Positions 10,908 to 22,200 of a stretch of 64,000 nucleotides of DNA are shown here, piece by piece. Numbering within the stretch: the stretch's first letter is position 1; each line of letters starts with the position of its first letter. The stretch lies in contig CM060709.1 in NCBI GenBank assembly GCA_030686995.1, forward strand, positions 308,674,857-308,738,856. Direction: 5' to 3'. This DNA comes from Artemisia argyi. Lineage: Eukaryota > Streptophyta > Magnoliopsida > Asterales > Asteraceae. Below the pieces are notes generated by a model, which did not search any database, was not told the origin of the DNA, and was given only the letters and a program-made list of their open reading frames with translations. A program made the position numbers and the translations under genes.

Positions 10908-12134
10908 ATTTTTTTAATTAATTAATTAATTTTTTATTATTATTATTATTATTATTTTTAAGGGACTACTAGTACCCAAGACTTGATTTATTACATATAT
11001 TTTTTCTAAATTTGCCTTGAAAATAGTCCCAAATGATATTGATATTTGATGATAAAACAGAGATGTTGACCTTTATATATCTACATAAATATCCATCACA
11101 TAACAATTATAAAGTTCTTATCATCAATAATAAAAGGCCACAAGCCCATAACTATCAAAGACATATATCCTTTGTATCTGAAAACAACCCCCCATGTACA
11201 TTATTGGAACTTGCTTTTTAACTTTAGCAAAACCATTGGATATAAAAAGTGAAAACAACCATTACAATTTTATAAAAAGGTATAAACTTGTGAAAGTGAT
11301 TTTTAACATTAACAATTGTGTTACAAATTTGATCTTAAGATCTCGATCTTGATAATAGGATCTTAAGATTAAATCTGATCCGATCTGATCTTACTTTTCT
11401 TAAACCGCAAACTAAAAAACTACAAAGTTATGAATTTTGTTCTATAAAATTTAAATTAAACATTACATATTCATAATTTAGGACAACATTTCAATAAAAT
11501 ATTCATATAATTTTGTGTTTATGATATATAATAATTTGTAGATTTAAATAATATTACAAAAACTATTAAGAAAATGGCATTATAGCAGGATCTTGATTTT
11601 ATCTTACGATCTCGATCTTGCATAAACGAAAACGATCATGATCCAAATATTGAAAAGCCTTGAATGTATTATATACAATGTTTTTAAAGCATGATTTTAA
11701 ATAGATTTAGATATATATGAAACTGATCTTTTAACATTTAACAATCGCGTTTGGATTTATCCCACAAAAGCGGGAGATTAAAAAGAAGATGGTCTTTTTA
11801 GTATTATATACACCACCAACGATACTTTTAAGTTTATAAATAACTTCTCAAAGCATGACAAATAGACCACAACCATAAATTATACATTTCACGTCTACCC
11901 AAACTTTATTACACAAGCAACATTTGTATGTACATAAACCAACTTTCGAGTCGAAAACTACAACCTCAGGCCTCTAAGAACCATAAAAAGGAAACAAACA
12001 TCTATTTATCATTCTTACTAAAGATGTTGCTCTAGTAAGACGGGATCTCTTGTTGTAGTGGAGATAGCGATTATCGGATAAAAAGTTGTGGATCAAGCAA
12101 CAATCCATACGGTGACGGGTCAAAAGTGATATGC
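10211..12134. other. AT-rich intergenic region without a recognised gene
   Basis: Includes a poly-T/AATT/TTA simple-repeat block at about 10875-10958 and scattered GATC-rich motifs near 11330-11640 that look like an old repeat. The only ORF of note (11033-11221) has no recognisable features. The right end is the 3' flank of the TSJT1-like gene. Confidence 0.4.
10875..10958. repeat. Poly-T, (AATT)n and (TTA)n simple repeats
   Basis: Directly visible run of about 32 T, then AATTAATT units, then about eight TTA units. Confidence 0.9.
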
Positions 12135-14776
12135 TTACTCTGAGGCTGTGATAACCGATTGGCCTTCGACCTGACAAAAATATCATCAAAAATGTCACAT
12201 TTTGCTTGACACTTGATGGTAACATATACCTAAGCTATTGAAATAATGGAGTTTAATATTTGGGACCATAGGATATATAGGCTAGAAACCACTAAAATAG
12301 TCACGAAAACGACCACGAATAAGAAAAAATTAAGCATTTTTAGTGGATGAGATTTTTTTATATGTTACCATGAATTTTGCTCCCCATATCTCTTCCTCAG
12401 TTGCAGGAACGGCTGTGATCTTGTTCTTAGGATTTTCGTAACATCTTAGCCCTCCAACCGCTGTAGAGTAGAAGCATCCTGCATATCATCGAGCACGTTT
12501 TATAAATCATGAAAAATAATGGCGACAATATACTCATTAATATGTTGTTAAGTTATGTTTGATCACTAATGACTCAAATTGGATATACAAAATCTAAGCT
12601 AGAAGGAAAATTGGTCAAACGGGTCAAAAATCATCCAAATGTGCATAGAACCTAATAAGTCGGGTTATTTATAAACTAATTGATATGTAACATAATGATT
12701 ATTCACAAAATAATTTAAGTTATAGATGAAAATGTTTTCATGTCAACCCAACCCGCATATGAAAGAGTGAGACAGGAATGGATGGAAGCGAACCTTGAGG
12801 GAACGAAGCAAGTGACTTGCCACAAGCACCTTTAAGCAAATCAGCATCGTTGGCAAATGCAACGCACCCATCGGCTGTGATTCCCCAATACAAAGGAACC
12901 TTACCATGTTGATCCTGTCATTATCATCACCAACACCACTTTTATTAAACAAATCATAAAGATTAATCGACATCTTTAAGTAATATAGTCATTAGAGTAA
13001 AACTTAGGTAAGTAATTATGAAAATATGACTTACTGTGGCCACAAATAAAGTAGAGGTTGATTTGTCAAAGACAACAAAGGCAAAATTTCCATCAAGGTG
13101 ACCCACAACTTGGTTCATAGGATAAGGTGCACGATCACGAAGAGCCTTGTAGGCCTCAATGACCAAAACAACCTCGTTAGCCGACTTGGAAAGCCCGTAT
13201 TGTTGTTTCAAACTACCCAAGTTGTCTAGCGCTCCTTCGAATAAGCAAAAGATCTCGTCTTTGACCGCAAAAGATCTACCACGTTTGATTATAGATTTAG
13301 TACTAGGTTCATAGTTAAGATGCTTAAATTATGACATATTACCATACAAAGTTGGTGGTGATAAGATTAAATCTAGAACCATTTAAAGCAAAGTGGATAG
13401 ATAATTTGATCTTTTTTGTCTTGACAAGTAACAATCAACTTTAATGGGCCATAAAAGTCACAAGCTTACAAAAAAATAAATAGGATGAGTGACTATTACT
13501 AATGAGGTTGTCTGGTATGAAAACTGAATAGGTCAATTATTAACAACAAATTTGTTACAAAAACAAAAATAGACATAAATTACTAGAGGCTTCTTGAATT
13601 TTGGATAACTCTAAAGATGGGTAAAGATTGTAGTTGCGTGTGGTGCAGGGCTAACAAGGATTAACCAATAATAATCAAAAGAAAACAAAAAACAAAAGCA
13701 TAATATAGCTGGTCGTAAATAGGCTGCCGAGTTAAGAAAAATTATCTAACGCTATGAATTCGGGCGAAAGCTATTTCTCTGAAGCTACTCAGTTGTAGTT
13801 TAACTTAGTTTACCATATTGGTTCCATTTTCAAATGGTCGAAACACGTCTCAAGTTTTGTATCAAGTACATCAAGGTTAAACTCGACTTAGTCTTATGTT
13901 ACAGTTAATATCTATGTCTCGGTGAGTAAGCGGATAAATGGCTACCCAAGGAGGCAAGGCTTTGACTCACATGCACACATATATCCTTATAACCATTTCC
14001 GACTCTTTCCCCAACCATCCCAAAACTCGTATTTAGCTAGATTTTATATGCAACATCTTGTGAAAACATTAGAATGACTGACCACTGTGTTGATAAGCTT
14101 CTAATTGTAATTTAGCGAAGATAATACAAAACTATGATCACTGAATCAAACTAGTATGATTGAGAAAAATACCTAATATGTAACTAAAAACAAAAACACA
14201 TTATCCTGTTTGATAATCTTTACCAACAAGACACCATGGATCAAAGATTGGGGATAAGATGATGGAGGTCCATTTTTATATTCCCTTTGAAAAATTATTG
14301 ATGAATAATGTCTAGTCTTTTAATAACAAAAGATTAGGTAAATGCTATTTCTAATATTTTCATAGTGAGTGATATTTTACAAGTCTTGCATAAAATAATT
14401 GAGAACCATTATCATGTCATCATCTCTCACTATCACTAGCCATACTTCACATCATCTTGTTTTCAGTGGATGGATTTTATATACTTGTACAACTGTATTA
14501 ACCTTTGTAAAAGTTATTAATAGTATATTCTAGCTCTTCTAAAAAAAAAAAATGCCACAAAGAATTATGTAACGTGTATGTCTATGATCAAGATTATGTG
14601 TAAAGAAGCAAACGTAGTAATAGTAAGATTATTATGTGCGCACAACACAACTTATGGTAAAAGTTACACGTAACTTGAGATTCTTATTTCTTACAGAATA
14701 ACTACTATATCCAATTCCACATCCTTCTAGTAATGAAAAAAGCTAGACCACAAAAAAACATAGCATATTCTAGAAA

Positions 14777-14813
<37 letters not shown>

Positions 14814-15510
14814 AGCATCATACAAGGTTTGATGCAGATAATTCTTTGCTTACAGTTGTTGTAGAGATTAACTCTATACAAATTTTATCTTTATTAAGTT
14901 TAACATCATACCACAATAAATAACACAACCGACATGAACTATGCCAATATTGGCGATAAAAACAATAAACTATTCTTTACTACAGTAGTTACTACTTTAT
15001 TGTACGTCATGTAAATTACAATACGTGGCAGTAAAAAGCTAAAACATATGGCAAGAGATACTCACAGTATCACCCAACTGTATTGTACCACAATATTAAA
15101 TTAAATTAAATATACCTAATACCATGGTTTTCAGGTACAAGGTATACTAGCATAGCATCAATTATTCCACACGTTACTAATCCTAAGTCATCATTAAACA
15201 TCTAATATACCGTAAAAACTAAGTTACAAAACTTTGTCTTCAACATAAGCAATTAAGCATGATCACATATACACATAGATCTTATGTAAAAGTTAGATTT
15301 TTTTTACCTTGGCTGTGTGAGGGACTCGTTCTGGTGGGTATAAGCTAGCTGGACATCGTCTCCAATCTGCATGGCTACGGCCGAGGCGTTGTTTGCCACG
15401 AACTTGTTAACCAACGCCTTGGCCGTGCTCTTGGGAGACGGTGTCCTGCTTCCAGCTGCCACCAATTCTTCTGGTGGCGACACTATTGAGCTACTAAACA
15501 CACCCAACAT
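12135..15510 (-). CDS. TSJT1-like / aluminium-induced protein with YGL and LRDR motifs (DUF3700), five exons
   Basis: I read five exons on the minus strand: 15308-15510, 13035-13275, 12794-12914, 12369-12478 and 12135-12170. All introns are GT-AG and the phases fit, giving 711 nt (236 aa plus stop). The protein starts MLGVFSSSIVSPPEEL and carries QQYGLSKS and LRDRAPYP, the YGL and LRDR motifs of the family. It continues through VPLYWGITADG, SFPQGCFYSTAVGGL, PATEEEIWGAKF and ends VEGQSVITASE. Length and ending match plant TSJT1/AILP proteins, which have a class-II glutamine-amidotransferase-like fold and are expressed in response to stress, sugar starvation or auxin. A biochemical activity is not established to my knowledge. 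The start at 15510 is preferred over an upstream in-frame Met at 15531 because MLxxF is the family's N-terminus. Intron 1 is about 2 kb. No defects were seen. Confidence 0.9.
13276..15307 (-). other. Intron 1 of the TSJT1-like gene (2032 bp)
   Basis: It begins GTAAAAA at the donor (15307) and ends TAG before 13275. It contains a long poly-T run (about 14781-14812 on the plus strand). No nested gene was recognised. It is longer than the other introns, so an old insertion is possible. Confidence 0.75.
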
Positions 15511-15622
15511 CTTCAAACAATGATATTTCACAATTCACAAAACAAAATATAAGATATTTTTTTCTAAGAAATGTAACGGAGGTAATATGAAATATGAGAG
15601 AGTGATCATAGGAGGTGATGAA

Positions 15623-15630
15623 ATTTATAG
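15623..15630 (-). promoter_or_regulatory. Probable TATA box of the TSJT1-like gene
   Basis: CTATAAAT on the minus strand, 113 bp before the ATG at 15510. This would place the transcription start near 15593 with a leader of about 80 nt. Confidence 0.55.
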
Positions 15631-15688
15631 AAAGAGTTTGCGGGGTATTATTGTCATTTTATTAAAAAGTTTAATATCTTTTTCAAGA

Positions 15689-15975
15689 GTAAATTGCATA
15701 AATTGGCCCTAAAGTTTTGACGAATTTGCATGTTTTGTCTAAAATATTTCAAAACTGCAAAGACCGTATCCCTGTCACCTTGTGGTAAACCTTTGGAGCA
15801 TATGTCGTCCTTGGGTATATACCGTCCTAGTGGCAACCTTTGAGGCATGCATTGTCCCTGGTTTTGAACGAGACATACCCAAAACGTTTGCCACAAGGAC
15901 GGTCTTTGCAGTTTCAAAATGTTTGAGACGAAGATGCAAATTCTCCAAACTTTAGAGATGATTCATGCAATTTAC
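15689..15975. mobile_element. MITE-like inverted-repeat element
   Basis: The ends are GTAAATTGCATAAATT and its complement (AATTGCATGAATCATC on the other strand, ending ...GCAATTTAC). Imperfect inverted arms of about 80 bp flank a centre with internal near-repeats. It lies just upstream of the TSJT1-like promoter. No clear target duplication was found and the superfamily is uncertain. Confidence 0.6.
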
Positions 15976-16224
15976 TATTTTTTTAACATTAAATTTTAAT
16001 GTTTTTTTTGTGTCTAATATAAGTTGTGAAGAGGGATCGAACGGCATGTGGTAGATGGGACCCACATATGGCGATGAAATCCGTGCGTAGGATAGCGAGT
16101 GTGTGGCCCACGTGGCTTGGGTTATTACACGCTACGGTAACGTCTATTGACTTTATTATGTGCATTCGATTTTTCTTTTTAGGCTTGAAAGAAACTTTTT
16201 CTCTACAATTATGGAAAAGATATA

Positions 16225-16735
16225 CTCCATCCGTCCTATAAAAATTGTCTAGTTTGATTTTTTAGAGTCAAACTGGTTCAACTTTGATCTTAAATATTTT
16301 TTATGTGTTATATAATACCTGATCAAAAATTATATTAATAAAAAACACACTTAAAACTCAATCTATTCATATATTTTTCATAAAGTATTACTACCTCCGT
16401 CCCATAATTATTGTCCACGTTTGACTTTTAAAGTTTTTATTTTGCAACTTTGACCTTAAATATTTTTATATGTGTTATATAATAGTTGATGAAAATTATA
16501 CGAATGAAAATACATTTAAAACTCAATCCATTTATATATTTTGCATCAAGTAATATATATCACAAAGAAAAATATTTACGGTCAAAGTTGAAAGCTAAAG
16601 ACTAAAAAAGTCAAATGTGGACAATAATTATGGGACGGAGGGAGTATATAATACTCACAAAAATAAATAAGGTCAAAGTTGAACCAGTTTGACTCTGAAA
16701 AGTAAAACGGGACAATTTTTATGGGACGGAGGTAG
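16225..16735. mobile_element. Stowaway-like (Tc1/mariner) MITE, outer copy
   Basis: Termini CTCCATCCGTCC and GGACGGAGGTAG are inverted and flanked by TA dinucleotides (16223-16224 and 16736-16737), the Stowaway signature. It is interrupted by a second member of the same group (16391-16644); without it the element is about 257 bp. Confidence 0.85.
16391..16644. mobile_element. Stowaway-like MITE nested inside another
   Basis: Termini CTACCTCCGTCCC and GGGACGGAGGGAG are inverted, with long inverted arms (ATAATTATTGTCCAC against its complement) and TA on both sides. At 254 bp it is close to the outer copy's size. Confidence 0.85.
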
Positions 16736-16911
16736 TACTACGTATGTTATTAAAATCTAGCATTCGACTATCGTGTAGCATAATGGATGAAATTAAGAAA
16801 TGTCTTTAAAATGCTCAAAGTTAGATATAATAAATGTTGGATCATACTTCTTGCGAATGGAGAAGAGGTCAATTTTGGTTCTTGTAATCTAGAGGAAGCT
16901 CCATATATAGC

Positions 16912-17136
16912 CAGTGACGGACCCAGAAAAATGAGGTGTGGGGAGCAATTTTTTTTCGACAATAGCAACAAAATGTGAAACAAAAAAGTATAATCGAAAT
17001 AATAAATCGAGTATTATTACTTGGAGATGAATGATTTATAAGGTTTGAGAGTGTTGAATATTGGATTTTAGTATTTAGGCAGGGGCAATTTGAATTTTTG
17101 TTGGGAGACACTTTCGAAAAAATGTCAAAATTAAAA

Positions 17137-17221
<85 letters not shown>

Positions 17222-17300
17222 TAAAATTTTATATTTCTCGGCTATCCATAGGGCATGGGGTGCACCACCACCCTAAACCAACAATGTAGGTCTGCCCCTG
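16912..17300. mobile_element. hAT-type non-autonomous element
   Basis: Starts CAGTGACGGACC and ends GGTCTGCCCCTG (inverted), flanked by a perfect 8-bp duplication TATATAGC at 16904-16911 and 17301-17308. It has no coding capacity and contains the poly-A and (TA)n tract. Confidence 0.85.
17132..17221. repeat. Poly-A followed by (TA)n microsatellite
   Basis: About 20 A then about 33 TA units, inside the hAT element. The polylysine/Ile-Tyr ORF across it is an artefact of the repeat. Confidence 0.95.
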
Positions 17301-17592
17301 TATATAGCCTGAGTATTTATGATTAGTAACTCTATAAATAAGACTAATTTTGTAATTAAATTTATCAGGCATTAGTTTGTTAGTTCATGAAGAGATAAGT
17401 TTATATACTATAACTAACAAAATGTTGTTACAAAGTTTAAGCCATTTTTTAATACTTTTTAAATGAAAAATAAATCAATAATATATATCTTGAACCTATT
17501 TACCTAGTCAATCATCTATATGGTTATTAAGAAATCACTCTCTTGATCAACAATTAGAATATTGACACGTGGTAGTAATAAGATAAATAATA

Positions 17593-17790
17593 CTCCATCC
17601 GTCTCATATTTACTGTCCATATTTTTTTTTTATGGATGTCTTAAAATAATTGTCTTATTTCCTTTTTAAGTAAAAATTAGAGAGTTTAGTGAGAGAATAT
17701 TCTATTTGAATGGATGAAAATTAATATGGCCCCACTTTTATTAAATTATGTGATTCTTGTCTCTTTACAATAATTTTGAGACGGAGGGAG
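17593..17790. mobile_element. Stowaway-like MITE (198 bp)
   Basis: CTCCATCCGTCTC and GAGACGGAGGGAG termini flanked by TA (17591-17592, 17791-17792). It lies 20 bp before the MULE-B1 terminus. Confidence 0.85.
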
Positions 17791-17810
17791 TAAGATCATT
17801 AAGAAATATA

Positions 17811-17980
17811 GGGTAAATTGCAAAAATGGTCCTTAACGCTCCACAAATTAGCAAAAAGGGGACCGAGACAAAAAGTAGCACAAAAAAGACACCCACGTTC
17901 CACATTTTCGCAAAATCGCCACCGAGAGGCCTTTTTGGCTAACTTTCGTTAGTTTTCCCGTCATTAAAGGGTATAATCGC
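17811..17980 (+). repeat. Left terminal inverted repeat of MULE-B1
   Basis: 170 bp, matching the complement of 23993-24150 with few differences plus an 11-12 bp gap near the inner end. The promoter of the small gene lies just inside (TATA 18140-18147). Confidence 0.9.
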
Positions 17981-18139
17981 CATTTCACTCGCTTCCCGCC
18001 TTTGACTACCCAACTTTATTTCAATGACCAAATTTGCAAAGTTATAAAACTTAATTTTGGAGGCACACTTGGCATCCGAAGCGATTAACCTCTCCCTCTT
18101 TTTTTTGTGTAACTGGGCAACCCAAGCGATTGCATAGGA

Positions 18140-18147
18140 CTATAAAG
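18140..18147 (+). promoter_or_regulatory. TATA box of the small MULE-B1 gene
   Basis: CTATAAAG, 64 bp before the position equivalent to the start codon. The same motif at the same distance precedes the intact homologue in MULE-B2 (39389-39396, minus strand). Confidence 0.65.
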
Positions 18148-18210
18148 TTCATGTTTATCCCGCTTACTCAACCATAACACACACAATTCCAACGATCAAA
18201 ACAACCGACG

Positions 18211-18627
18211 ATTGCAAACAATGAAAAAGGGAAGAGTATCTACATTGGTACCGAGGAAGAGGAATTTGATAAAGTTTTAAGAACCTATTATCTAAACGAT
18301 TTACTTCTTGATGCATATGGCGGAGAACCAATTGATGAGTATGGTTCTTATAGGAAGATACCTAAGGAGTTAAGAACTAAGATTCTGACCCATCTGAGGA
18401 AACAAGATGGCTGCTATGAAGCGCTTTTGAGTGATGAGGAGGAGGACGAGGAGGAGAAGCATGAGCCTGTGGATACCGTTTTACCCAAGTTTGATGAGTT
18501 GGAACAGAAGATTTCCAATCTTGAAAAGGTGTTCAAGTATCTAAAGGAGAAGAAGGACAAGAAAGAAAAAGAATTGAAGAAAAAGAAGAAAAGGGGTGAT
18601 GCGGAGGGCAGCGGTTCAAACTACTAA
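18211..18627 (+). pseudogene. MULE-B second gene (138-aa acidic coiled-coil protein), start codon lost
   Basis: An open frame of 139 codons including the stop, homologous over its full length to the intact ORF at 38909-39325 in MULE-B2. The position equivalent to ATG is ATT (18211). The first remaining in-frame Met is far inside at 18427. Differences from the other copy are few, and length, acidic middle and lysine-rich coiled coil are kept. It converges on the transposase gene, with about 580 bp between the two stops. I recognise no known domain. Confidence 0.8.
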
Positions 18628-19208
18628 ACAAGTGTTTGTTTAGATATGTGTTTAAAAATTTTAATGGTTGTGAACTCCTATGATCAATGAAACTTCTAAC
18701 GTTTATGTTACTGATATGTCTATATTGATAAATGAAAGTTTTAATGTTTATGTTACTCATATGTTAGGTAGGTGATGTTTGCAGCTTATGCACAAAAATG
18801 TTAGCTAGGTGATGTTTGCCATGAAAGTCAAACGGGTGAACGTCTAAAAAAGTGTTTGGTTCTGTTTGGTAATTAATGGGTGAAAACACATGATTCCAAT
18901 TCAACATGTGCAGTTTGACTTTTGAAAGTCTAAGTGCACTCGGTGCAAACATAATGTTCTTGCAGTATGTTTTTTTATAAGTCTTGAATGCAAGTTTGAC
19001 TTTTGAAAGTCCAACTGCAATGGGTGCAAGCCATGGTTGATGCAAACAAACATAGAATACATCAGAAACATAAACATTTTTGCAAGTTTGACTTTTGAAA
19101 GTCCAACTGCAATGGGTTCAAACATATTGTTCTAAACACAATCAAGTTAAACAAAGATTACAAATATAGAATCCAACAGACAATAACGTTAAACATATTG
19201 TTCAAAGA

Positions 19209-22200
19209 TTAGTGAGTAATACATGAAGAAGTTGGAAGTGCATGCTCATCATTTGACTTCATCTTTTTAGTTGGCCTGTCAACCTGAGGTCTGTGATTGG
19301 GTGGTACTATGACTGTTGTAGATTCAATTCTTGGCCAGTATCTGCGGCCAGAACACCCATTGATCTTGAATGAGTACATACACGCCCATGTTTCTAGGCT
19401 GTAAGCAGCATGAACCCACTCTTCAGGTACAACAACTCCTTTTCCATCCTCATTCATATAGCTTATTCCAGCCACAACATGTTTACATGGTATTCCAGTC
19501 AGCTCCCACATCCTACAACCACACTCCTTCCTATCCATGTTAGCAATACAATGATCCTCGTTAGGCACAGATACTTTATATAACGAAGCTGCAATCCATT
19601 CAACAACACAATCAGTGGCTTCTTTTTTGTTTGCATCAACCATGGCTTGCACAGTAGGAGTAAGTTGTCCAACACTCCTTTCTATTATTTGCTGAACTAC
19701 CACAATCCTCTTCACCAAGTACTCCCTGATATATTCAAGACAAACGATGATGGATTTATCTCTGACATCATTTAGCTGGCTACAGAACACCTCACATATG
19801 TTGTTTAAGAGTAGTCCACATAGGGCTTTGCCTGTTAAACAAATCACACATTATGTATTAATATATGATCAATTATCAGTATGCGTTTGTCCATTGCCAC
19901 TTAATGAATTACTTGAAAAATGTGATCGGCTCCATTTTTCAGCTGGAATCTTCAGCAACCAATCATAAGCTGCAGCATTGTTATTCTTCAGATGATCCAT
20001 CTCTTTGTTAAATTCAACAACAGTTGTGGCTCTTGCAGCCAAAGCATGTCCTTGTAAACACCTCCTTTCAAATGTGACTTCATTTCCTCATGAATATGCT
20101 TAACACAAAACCTGTGTGCAGCATTTGGAAACACACTAGCAACAGCTTGTATCAATCTCTGTGAACAGGTAAGGTTATGGATGGTGTTAAAACTTTACAT
20201 TTTCTCATTGTGCATAAAACACATGATTAATTATACAATAGAAATGTGCACCTTTTGCCTATCAGAAATGAAAGTGAACTTGCAGTTGGTTTCTATCCCA
20301 AGATCCTCTCCTAGTAGTTTCAAAAACCAACACCAATTTGCCTTATTTAGTGAATCAACTACAACATATGCTACTGGATAAATCCCATTGTTTGCATCAA
20401 TCCCAACTGCTGTTAGTAATTGATGAGTGTGTAAATACTCATCATTTTTATCGTATCTGAACTGCCAAAACATCCAAAAACACTCAGAAACGCATCAAAA
20501 TACAGAAATTATTCCAAAAGTGTGTTTTATATGTTTTAGATGCAAAATGTTTAAAAACAAATGAAAAACGAACAAAGTTTGCATAATTGGCAGTTTCAGT
20601 CCCTCAAGTTTCAAAAATTGGCAAAACTAGTCCCTGGAAGTTTAAAATGGAAGAAAAGTCAACCTAAGGTTTTCTAAAGTCAAAATTTATCAAAAACAAG
20701 TCCTTGGGTAAAAAGTTTGAGAAAATTACATGTTTGGTCCCTCAAAATCCAAAATTGACATAAAAGGTCCCTAAACTTTTAAAGATTGTCAAATTTAGTC
20801 CCTGGTCATTTTTAAATGGGAAATTTACAATTCAAGCCCTTGGGAAATCACAATTTATCACAAATGGTCCTTGAATGAAACCTTTTATCAAATGGCAATT
20901 TTGGTCCTCGAGTTTTAAAAATGGCAAAAGTAGTCCTTGGGATTTAAAAATGGGAAAAATAACTTTCATCACCCTTGTACTATTTACACATGGCAACTTT
21001 GGTCCTTTTAATATCTTTGGAAATGTGTCATTTAAAGCCCCTCAAAAATCAGAAAGTTACATGATTGGTCCTTGTGTTATTTTGTGTTACAACCATACGG
21101 ACCCTTTTATTATTTACAACCCAAACCAAACCAAGCCAAATCCACTCCCCAAGCCCAAGCAATTCCCCAGGCCCGCCCACCAACCAAAACCATCCCACCC
21201 AACTAATAAAACCAAATCCAACCCTAAAAATAATACCCACCCCGTATCCCTTTTAATACCAAAACCACCACCAGGTTTGACCTGGTCAACCCCTTCCCTC
21301 CACACGTGACCCTGCACCTCTGCCTCAACCATCATCACCACCTCTGCCAACTGCCCTCCTAGCCACTCAACCCCCCCCCTTGCACTCAAACAAACATAAA
21401 CCTCCAAAAATATACCTCTGGCACCAATTTATCAGAAGAAAACTCCAAATTGATTTTGGCGCCAAAACGTCCCAATGGCCAAGATCAAAAGTAGCTCATC
21501 CAATGGCTCTAGTAGGAAGTGGGAAAGTTCCAAGATTTCTTTTTGAAGAATATAAAAGAAGAAAAAGAGTGAAGCAGATGGGTGTTAGTTAGTTAGTAGT
21601 TAGTTGTAATTTTAGTTTTATTTTCTCAGTATGAATTTGTTGTAATTTTTAATTTTCAGTAAAACCTTCAGTTGTAATTTGTTTACTTTTGATTAATATA
21701 AGTCTTCCAGTTCAGAAATCAAGTTTCGTTACAAGTTTTTAGTTTCCTCAAAAATAAAAAAAATACAGAAAAAAATAAAAATAAAAATAAATGGAATCAA
21801 AGAGAAGCAAAATGGAGAAAGAAGAAGAATGAGGGAGTGGTTTAGAGCTCTTGGAGAGCATTAGGTTAATTGGAAACTGAATTGGGGTGTTAAGAATACC
21901 CCTGGAGTTGAGCATAGGCACATTGTAAGCCCTTTTTCTCAAATTACTATAACATTGCTTACTGCTTTGTTCAATTGTGCTTATTCATGAGTTAACAATG
22001 TTTCCTTATGCTTTTGTTTTTCAATTATGCTGATAAGTGAGTTCCTGTGTTTGTTGGTATTCATTTGTAATGCAACTGAATAAATTTAGATTGTTATTAA
22101 ATCATGGTGGATTGTAGTTTTGTTGGTTAGTTTTCATTTAAGTAAGTTTATTTCACATTGTTAGACTTTGTTGTATGCAATTCATTGTTCACATATGTGG

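Noticed and set aside
11974..12225. 83-aa ORF on the minus strand as part of the TSJT1-like protein
   Set aside because: It is in a different frame. The spliced exon at 12135-12170 gives the family-typical ending VEG...; the longer ORF reads across the intron and 3' UTR.
17098..17289. 63-aa ORF with (IY)n
   Set aside because: It is translation of a poly-A and TA microsatellite inside a hAT element.
18533..19125. ORFs on the minus strand opposite the MULE-B small gene (18533-18760, 18764-19045, 18901-19125)
   Set aside because: They are antisense or spacer frames without conservation of frame in MULE-B2. They contain repeated ATTGCAGTTGGACTTTC-type spacer phrases.
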